DNA of 26,361 nucleotides. It comes from a virus. The notes under the pieces were generated by a model that was given only the letters and a program-made list of their open reading frames with translations, made no database searches and had not been told where the DNA came from. Positions 21,756 to 26,361 of this stretch are shown here, piece by piece; position 1 is the first letter of the stretch; each line of letters begins with the position of its first letter. The translations under genes were made by a program, and so were the position numbers. Where the stretch lies: the IMG/VR virus record IMGVR_UViG_3300032223_001260, positions 1-26,361 of that record; one strand, written 5' to 3'.

Positions 21756-22085
21756 ATGGAACAACTTAAAGAATTTGAAATCTGGATTGGGAGATATACC
21801 GCTACCGGTGAGGATGATCCTCCACATTTCGTAGGTAAATCAATGGGTAAAACCTTTGAAGAAGCTCTTAAGAATTACAGGTACCCAGAAGATATACCAA
21901 ATCCTAACTGGAAGTATAGTGATAATGGAAGACACAGCCACTATGGACCAGAATTCTTTGTTAGGAAGGGGGATAAGCTTCATTTAGATCTAAAGAAAGA
22001 TGGCTCCCTTACTTACGGATTTCCTTCTACCTATGGAACAGCTTACTATGACCACAACCCTGAACCAAATGACAAAAAATGCTAA
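21756..22085 (+). CDS. Unknown protein of 109 residues
   Basis: The protein starts MEQLKEFEIWIGRYTATGED and has an aromatic-rich C-terminal half (KYSDNGRHSHYGPEFFVRKG, then GFPSTYGTAYYDHN). KSMGKTFEEALKNY resembles a helix seen in small phage proteins of the same general shape, but I cannot assign a family. It overlaps the next gene by 17 nt. Function unknown. Confidence 0.7.
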   Translation: MEQLKEFEIWIGRYTATGEDDPPHFVGKSMGKTFEEALKNYRYPEDIPNPNWKYSDNGRHSHYGPEFFVRKGDKLHLDLKKDGSLTYGFPSTYGTAYYDHNPEPNDKKC

Positions 22086-22692
22086 CCTAGGTCTGACACA
22101 GGCTCCAGATATGAGCCATCTGCCTCACAATAAGACTACACTCTTCATGCTGCCTGCTATAGGCTTTAAGGAAGAGAAAACAAGTCTTAAGCTTCTGAAG
22201 TATTATGGTTTCGTCAACTGCTATCTCTCGCACGTTCAGAGTCCAGTCGAATACACAGACTGTCTGACTCTTATATTCAATCCTTCTGTCCAAGCTTTAG
22301 AGAAGTTCAAAGACTTCTACAAAGTCTACCGCACTTACTCGAACTTCGTCACAGACTACACTATTGACCATAGGCTTATTGCTTTGGTCTTCCGAGTGTT
22401 GCCTAGGTGGGGTGAGAGTCTAAAGGCGTTCAGGGAATCCAAGTACAGTAAAATGGCAAAGGAGTATGCTGACCTTTTCAAGAACATAGATATGGCCACA
22501 GGAAAGGTATTAGCTGGTCCTGAGTATTTCATTATGAGGAAAGATCCGGAGTACCGCAAGTACCTGGAAGACTCTCTGAGTAATAGAGTTGGAAAAGAAC
22601 CACCGAGTCTAGTAAAGATCAATCCAGATGCAGAACTAATGAGTGCACTAGACCTAAACAAAGAACACCTAAATTATGCCTTACCTAGATAA
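22069..22692 (+). CDS. Unknown protein of 207 residues
   Basis: A mixed alpha/beta protein with no motif I recognise. Notable segments are TTLFMLPAIGF, VNCYLSHVQSPVEYTDCLTLIFNP, a long charged middle (FKDFYKVYRTYSNFVTDYTID) and HRLIALVFRVLPRWGESL, ending in a helical, basic C terminus. The sequence opens with MTKNANLGLTQAPD; a frame extending to 22000 runs backwards through the upstream gene and is not used. ATG 22069 gives a 17 nt overlap, the same as at the primase-NADAR junction. The next (HNH) frame starts 17 nt before its stop. A phage structural or regulatory role cannot be decided. Confidence 0.7.
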   Translation: MTKNANLGLTQAPDMSHLPHNKTTLFMLPAIGFKEEKTSLKLLKYYGFVNCYLSHVQSPVEYTDCLTLIFNPSVQALEKFKDFYKVYRTYSNFVTDYTIDHRLIALVFRVLPRWGESLKAFRESKYSKMAKEYADLFKNIDMATGKVLAGPEYFIMRKDPEYRKYLEDSLSNRVGKEPPSLVKINPDAELMSALDLNKEHLNYALPR

Positions 22693-22789
22693 AGAACAAG
22701 AAAAAGCACGTAATAGAGCTAAGTACCATCGTAATAAAGAGAAATATCTAGCACGTGGGAGGCTTATGTCAATAGCCCTACTGGGCTAG
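22676..22789 (+). pseudogene. N-terminal fragment of a frameshifted HNH endonuclease
   Basis: ATG 22676 opens MPYLDKEQEKARNRAKYHRN, the typical basic N terminus of phage endonuclease VII-like HNH proteins (MPYKDPEKxREY type). The frame then leaves the expected sequence after KEKYLARG and stops at TAG 22787-22789. The expected continuation (WEAYVNSPTGLDKLL, then YKLSYDEY) is in another frame from about 22757. One extra base between CGT and GGG near 22756 would restore one continuous protein of about 120 residues. Either the gene is decayed, expressed by frameshifting, or the base was lost in sequencing. Confidence 0.6.
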
Positions 22790-22806
22790 ATAAACTCTTA
22801 CAAAGA

Positions 22807-23037
22807 TTGTATAAACTTTCTTACGACGAGTATTGTTTACTAGCTACACAGCAAGATTATAAGTGTGCAATATGTAAGATAGAGGCAGTAAAGCTCGAAA
22901 AACGATTACATGTAGATCATGACCATCGGACAGGTAAAGTTCGTGGTTTACTTTGCAGCAATTGTAATAGAGGGCTCGGATATTTTAAAGATAGTCCAGA
23001 AACTCTAATTGCAGCATCTAACTATTTAAAATCATAA
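22807..23037 (+). CDS. HNH endonuclease (endonuclease VII-like), C-terminal part of a frameshifted gene
   Basis: 76 residues from TTG 22807, with the same frame open back to 22738. It holds a complete HNH core: CAICKIEAVKLEKRLHVDHDH with the catalytic His, RTGKVRGLLCSNCNRGLGYF with zinc cysteines and the Asn, then DSPETLIAASNYL. The preceding LYKLSYDEYCLLATQQ is the YGLTxEEYxxLxxxQ helix of this family. Its normal N terminus is found 80 nt upstream in another frame (see the fragment at 22676). A TTG start would leave a protein with the nuclease core but without the basic N terminus. It is probably another free-standing homing endonuclease, decayed or nearly so. Confidence 0.72.
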   Translation: MYKLSYDEYCLLATQQDYKCAICKIEAVKLEKRLHVDHDHRTGKVRGLLCSNCNRGLGYFKDSPETLIAASNYLKS

Positions 23038-23039
23038 CA

Positions 23040-23864
23040 ATGAATCTTTTAAAATTTTCTCCAGGTAAAGGCAATGCGAAATTGCAGTTACTTGGTGGAG
23101 AAGTGTATACCTTTTCACTTCTCAGCGGCTGGGCATGTCCAGGAGCCAAAGAATGCTACTCAAGAGCAGTAGTAGAAACCGACCATCTAGGAGAGAATCG
23201 TACAATTCACATTGAAGATGGGCCGGATACTCAGTTCCGTTGCTTCTCTGCCACGCAGGAAGTAGTCTATGGAGCAGTCTACAATCAACGCAAACATAAC
23301 TTCGATACTATCAAGGCGGCTATGAGAGCTGTGCCTACTGACGAACGTGCAGTAGCTGTAGCAAATCTCATTCAGCAATCACTTCCATCTAAGGCTACGG
23401 TTATCCGTATACATGTGGCAGGTGACTTCTTCCTTAAGGAGTATATGGAAGCGTGGCTCATCGTAGCCAAAAACAACCCGGGAATTACCTTCTACGCCTA
23501 TACCAAAAGCATACACTTTTGGGTTGAGTTGATGTCGGAAATACCCAACAATATGAAGCTAAACGCTTCTAAAGGTGGAAAATTCGATCATCTTATCGAT
23601 GCTTATAAGCTTAAGTACGCTGAGGTAGTCTACACAGAGCAGGAAGCAATCGACAAAGGTCTGGAGATAGACCATGACGATGCGCACGCCTTTCTACAAG
23701 ACAATTCCTTTGCTTTACTTCTTCATGGAGTACAGCCTAAGGGATCTGATGCAGCTGAAGCACTTAAGCTTTTAAAGAAGGCCGGTATTGGCCAATACAC
23801 AAAAACAAAAACCAAAAAAGATGTCACTACTAGAAAAAACAAACTTGAAACTGCAGCTGCTTAG
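23040..23864 (+). CDS. Gene product 88 (gp88) family phage protein
   Basis: A 274-residue protein that resembles the phage gp88 family first named in mycobacteriophages. Shared features are the opening LKFSPGKGNAKLQLLGGEVYTFSLLSGWACPGAKEC, a third cysteine in FRCFSATQEV, and the strongly conserved VIRIHVAGDFFLKEYMEAW followed by FYAYTKSIHFWV. The CPGAKEC cysteines plus FRC could bind a metal or iron-sulphur cluster, but this is inference; the biochemical function is not known to me. The last 20 residues are very lysine-rich (TKTKTKKDVTTRKNK). The next gene starts 44 nt inside its 3' end. Confidence 0.75.
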   Translation: MNLLKFSPGKGNAKLQLLGGEVYTFSLLSGWACPGAKECYSRAVVETDHLGENRTIHIEDGPDTQFRCFSATQEVVYGAVYNQRKHNFDTIKAAMRAVPTDERAVAVANLIQQSLPSKATVIRIHVAGDFFLKEYMEAWLIVAKNNPGITFYAYTKSIHFWVELMSEIPNNMKLNASKGGKFDHLIDAYKLKYAEVVYTEQEAIDKGLEIDHDDAHAFLQDNSFALLLHGVQPKGSDAAEALKLLKKAGIGQYTKTKTKKDVTTRKNKLETAAA

Positions 23865-24048
23865 CCTGGCTCAAAGCACACAACATTCTGTCAGTGCAGG
23901 ACAATCTCATCTAAATGATAGGAATGAGGTCATAGTAATCTATAAAGGTTATCTGGAGCTTTTTCCAGAGCTTGCTCTACCAAATCCGGCAGATTTTCCT
24001 AACGATAGTGACCTCGGAAAGGAGGTTAGAAAAATCCTAAACAAATGA
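23821..24048 (+). CDS. Small unknown protein of 75 residues
   Basis: Starts at ATG 23821, inside the end of the gp88-like gene, and ends in an ATGA overlap with the dNMP kinase gene. The sequence (MSLLEKTNLKLQLLSLAQST, then NEVIVIYKGYLELFPELALP and a charged end) suggests an N-terminal helix and a short strand-helix unit. No family is recognised. A longer frame from TTG 23788 is open, but the ATG is the more usual start and gives a smaller overlap. Confidence 0.65.
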   Translation: MSLLEKTNLKLQLLSLAQSTQHSVSAGQSHLNDRNEVIVIYKGYLELFPELALPNPADFPNDSDLGKEVRKILNK

Positions 24049-24719
24049 TCATAGCAATAAACGGTCGTGTAGGATCTGGTAAGGATACTACCGGTGCCAT
24101 CATACGTGGCACCTCAAAGCAGACCTGGGACATCAAAAAGTTTGCTGGTAAACTGAAACAGATAGCCGGTCTAATGCTAGGAGTACCTCCAGAGAAGTTT
24201 GAAGACCAAGAGTATAAGAAAACATTTCTCCCAAAGGAATGGAATACAACTATCTTTAACAACTCTTCCGGACTTGTGGATGTAAGCCATTCTGACTTTA
24301 TGGAGCAGCAAATGACAGTTAGAGAATTTCTACAGAAGCTAGGCACTGCTGCAGTACGTAATCACGTACATGATCAGGCTTGGGTCAATGCTCTCTTTGC
24401 TGACTACAGAAAAAGAGTCGTAGTAGAGGGAGAAGACAAAGTAGCATCAGATGGAGGCTACTACACATCTCCCTCATACTCTGAGTATCCTAACTGGCTT
24501 ATTACTGACTGCCGCTTTCCTAATGAAGCTGATACAGTTAAGAAGAAAGGCGGCCTGGTAATACGAGTCACCAGACCACAGGGCAATCTTACTGATCTGC
24601 ACCCATCCGAGACAAGTCTGGATGGTTATAGTTTCGACTATGTGATCAATAATGATGGACCTCTCGATACTCTTCTACCTAAAGTGAAGATATTTCTTAA
24701 CGAATTTAATATAGACTAA
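24045..24719 (+). CDS. Deoxynucleoside monophosphate kinase
   Basis: A 224-residue P-loop kinase of the T4 gene 1 type, which phosphorylates dNMPs (in T4 dTMP, dGMP and hydroxymethyl-dCMP) to diphosphates. The N terminus has MIIAINGRVGSGKDTTGAII with Walker A GRVGSGKDT. The lid and base-binding part includes MTVREFLQKLGT and HDQAWVNALF, and NWLITDCRFPNEADTVKKKG followed by LVIRVTRP is the family's conserved DxRFxNE region. HPSETSLDGYSFDYVINNDG is the C-terminal motif of this group. It overlaps both neighbours (ATGA and TAATG) and is immediately upstream of thyX, so dTMP made by ThyX can be phosphorylated by its operon partner. Confidence 0.9.
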   Translation: MIIAINGRVGSGKDTTGAIIRGTSKQTWDIKKFAGKLKQIAGLMLGVPPEKFEDQEYKKTFLPKEWNTTIFNNSSGLVDVSHSDFMEQQMTVREFLQKLGTAAVRNHVHDQAWVNALFADYRKRVVVEGEDKVASDGGYYTSPSYSEYPNWLITDCRFPNEADTVKKKGGLVIRVTRPQGNLTDLHPSETSLDGYSFDYVINNDGPLDTLLPKVKIFLNEFNID

Positions 24720-25723
24720 TGACTCAAACAATCACTGAAAAGAAAAAGATCAGTGCTGTAGTCATAGCAGACAGTACCAATCCCCTAGGACATAGGCTCA
24801 CCACTTTTGTGGTGACCTTTCCTAGGATTGTACTAGCTGAATTGAATACACACCGGATGTTTTCACGTAACTCGGCTAGTAGCCGGGCTATACCATTTGA
24901 GCGTATGCTTAAGATGGTAGAAGAAGATCCATTCATACCAATCGCCTGGCAGAAAGACCATAAAGGAATGCAAGGTACAGAATATCTTACACCTGGAACG
25001 GTTAACTACCCACAAGTTATGTGGCTAGAGGCTAGGAATGAGGCCGTAAGAAATGCTACTAACTTATCCAGAACTGAAGTTACTAAACAGCTCTGTAATC
25101 GCCTACTCGAACCCTTCATGTGGCATACAGCTATCATAACAGCTACTGAATGGGAGAACTTCTTCTCACTAAGATGTCCTCAATATACATATACTACAAA
25201 ACACGGTACAATTACTTCAAAAAGTCGTAAAGACTTTGAAAAAGAATCTCTGAAAATATATGGTGTTCCTCCAATCTTAACAGATATGGAATGGATGTTA
25301 ACTAATAAAGGGCAGGCAGAAATCCATATCATGGCTCTAGCAGAAGCTATGTGGGATGCTAGGAATGAGAGCACTCCAAAGCAGTTAGACCACAATGGCT
25401 GGCATATCCCTTTTGGAGATAACATCTCAGCAGATCTAAGTAGATGGGAAGGAATCATAGACAGTACTGAGGGTTGGGGCAAAGACTTAACTCCACTGAT
25501 GATAAAGGTAGCCACTGCCCGCTGTGCAAGAGTATCTTATATGAACTTTGAAGGCAAGGACGATTACAAGGCGGATATCAAACTACATGATCAGCTACTG
25601 GCCTCTGGCCACATGAGTCCTTTTGAACATTGCGCACAGGCTATGCCTATCGATGTCTGGTCTGGAAACTTCAGAGGATTCAAACAATACAGAAAGACAA
25701 TTTCTGGAGAGAATAGGATATGA
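24719..25723 (+). CDS. thyX: Flavin-dependent thymidylate synthase
   Basis: A 334-residue ThyX, which makes dTMP from dUMP with methylene-tetrahydrofolate and FAD. The signature motif is LNTHRMFSRNSASSRAIP near 40-57 (THR in place of the classical RHR, as in many phage enzymes), followed by TATEWENFFSLRCP near 142 and the C-terminal HMSPFEHCAQAM and GNFRGFKQYRK segments that close the dUMP site. The central part, after FFSLR, is longer than in bacterial ThyX by an insert around YTTKHGTITSKSRKDF. It starts in a TAATG overlap with the dNMP kinase. The enzyme does not need the phage to carry a dihydrofolate reductase. Confidence 0.93.
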   Translation: MTQTITEKKKISAVVIADSTNPLGHRLTTFVVTFPRIVLAELNTHRMFSRNSASSRAIPFERMLKMVEEDPFIPIAWQKDHKGMQGTEYLTPGTVNYPQVMWLEARNEAVRNATNLSRTEVTKQLCNRLLEPFMWHTAIITATEWENFFSLRCPQYTYTTKHGTITSKSRKDFEKESLKIYGVPPILTDMEWMLTNKGQAEIHIMALAEAMWDARNESTPKQLDHNGWHIPFGDNISADLSRWEGIIDSTEGWGKDLTPLMIKVATARCARVSYMNFEGKDDYKADIKLHDQLLASGHMSPFEHCAQAMPIDVWSGNFRGFKQYRKTISGENRI

Positions 25724-25926
25724 CATCAGAAGAGATAATAACAACCGTACTAGAGCCACTATTTGTTAGTAACCTTCAGACTTTACAATCTCTACTTAAG
25801 GAAGTAAAAACTCCTGGCACTACTCTTTATGAAGTAAATCAAAGTGAAGAAGGAAAACTAGAGAATTCTCTAAAAAAGGTTAGCAATTTATTTGAAAACA
25901 TGTGGGAGAAATTAAATGTAACATGA
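25720..25926 (+). CDS. Small unknown protein of 68 residues
   Basis: A short, largely helical, acidic protein (MTSEEIITTVLEPLFVSNLQ, then a TLYEVNQSEEGKLENSLKKV helix). ATGA overlaps tie it to thyX and to the following zinc-finger/HNH gene, which supports it as a real gene. No recognised family. Confidence 0.65.
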   Translation: MTSEEIITTVLEPLFVSNLQTLQSLLKEVKTPGTTLYEVNQSEEGKLENSLKKVSNLFENMWEKLNVT

Positions 25927-26351
25927 TAAAATCGAAACCATGTACTGTGGAAGGCTGCACTAACCCAAGGTTCGCTAAGGGCTATTGCACTCGTCACCAG
26001 TCATTACGTACTGACAAGAAGCCTAAAGGATTGAGTAAGGCCAGATCACCTAAAGCTCAGGCCAAGGTAGATTTGAAGAAAGAGCTCTACCCTACTGATA
26101 TGGCTTTCTACCTGCGAGTGTGGGAAAAGAGACCACACACCTGTGAGGGCTGTGGCAAAGACTTAGGACATAAGCCTAAGACTTATAATTTTGATCATAT
26201 CCTTGAAAAAGGAAACAAGAAGTATGAACATCTACGGCATGTGGAAGACAACATCTGTCTCCTATGCTTTGACTGTCATACAAACAAAGCGTTACTTCCT
26301 GCTCTCGTAGATCTGAGAGCTGAGACTAAGCGCAAGTTGATGCCTGAATAG
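25923..26351 (+). CDS. Zinc-finger HNH-like nuclease
   Basis: A 142-residue protein. An N-terminal CTVEGCTNPRFAKGYCTRH zinc-finger motif (C-x4-C-x8-C-x2-H) is followed by a basic linker and a second module CEGCGKDLG, NFDHILEKG, NICLLCFDCHTNKA with a His, Asn, His arrangement typical of HNH nucleases; the NinG recombination nucleases of lambda-like phages have a similar layout. ATG 25923 overlaps the upstream stop (ATGA); a GTG at 25902 would add seven residues. Unlike the other endonucleases here it is translationally joined to the phage operon, so it may be a phage recombination or packaging nuclease instead of a homing enzyme. Confidence 0.72.
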   Translation: MIKSKPCTVEGCTNPRFAKGYCTRHQSLRTDKKPKGLSKARSPKAQAKVDLKKELYPTDMAFYLRVWEKRPHTCEGCGKDLGHKPKTYNFDHILEKGNKKYEHLRHVEDNICLLCFDCHTNKALLPALVDLRAETKRKLMPE

Positions 26352-26361
26352 GCAAAAAAAA

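Noticed and set aside
1-26361. tRNA genes, CRISPR arrays, insertion sequences or attachment sites
   Set aside because: No cloverleaf-like segments, regularly spaced repeats, transposase genes or flanking direct repeats were seen on reading; a covariance scan would be needed to exclude a diverged tRNA.

Overview
The window is a 26.4 kb, entirely plus-strand block of DNA metabolism genes from a large double-stranded DNA phage. It has a phage-type replication set, RIIA/RIIB homologues, many tiny genes of unknown function and tight ATGA or TAATG junctions; there are no structural genes, tRNAs or host housekeeping genes. The host is probably a Bacteroidota bacterium. Three upstream regions carry the Bacteroidota sigma-ABfr-type promoter (TTTG or TTGG, 19-20 nt, then TAnnTTTG), and start codons follow A-rich leaders rather than Shine-Dalgarno sequences. 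Gene content resembles the replication modules of crAss-like and other large Bacteroidota phages, but without capsid or terminase genes the group cannot be fixed.

Layout. 1-4.66 kb is nucleic acid repair and end processing: a 5'-truncated metallophosphoesterase, ATP-dependent DNA ligase, a LAGLIDADG homing endonuclease, a small RNA ligase, a Poa1-like macrodomain protein, an AT-hook protein and a MazG-like protein. After an intrinsic terminator and a promoter, 4.79-8.38 kb holds a Sak4-type ATPase split by a group I intron encoding a GIY-YIG endonuclease, a small HTH-like protein, a probable single-strand-binding protein and a DnaG-type primase. 8.36-10.53 kb holds a NADAR protein, a 57-residue gene hidden in an apparent gap, a uracil-DNA glycosylase homologue with an altered catalytic motif, a small membrane protein and two tandem paralogues. 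10.5-14.1 kb is rIIA-rIIB. 14.1-21.5 kb is an HNH endonuclease, class II ribonucleotide reductase, a RusA-like resolvase, a FEN-type exonuclease and a family A DNA polymerase whose gene is in three exons with two group I introns, followed by another HNH gene. 21.5-26.35 kb holds unknown proteins, a frameshifted HNH gene, a gp88-family protein, dNMP kinase, ThyX and a zinc-finger/HNH protein.

Together these genes supply dNTPs (NrdJ, ThyX, dNMP kinase, MazG-like), copy DNA (primase, polymerase, SSB, exonuclease) and recombine and seal it (Sak4, RusA, ligase). A macrodomain plus NADAR pair may counter ADP-ribosylating host defence. The strongest non-standard result is the nucleotide-level reconstruction of three group I introns. 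All are inserted after a GGT glycine codon, each has a P1 pairing ending in the diagnostic U-G wobble, and the P7 helices covary. Homing endonuclease density is high (seven genes in 26 kb), and several have their own host-type promoters, two of which share a nearly identical promoter-start block.
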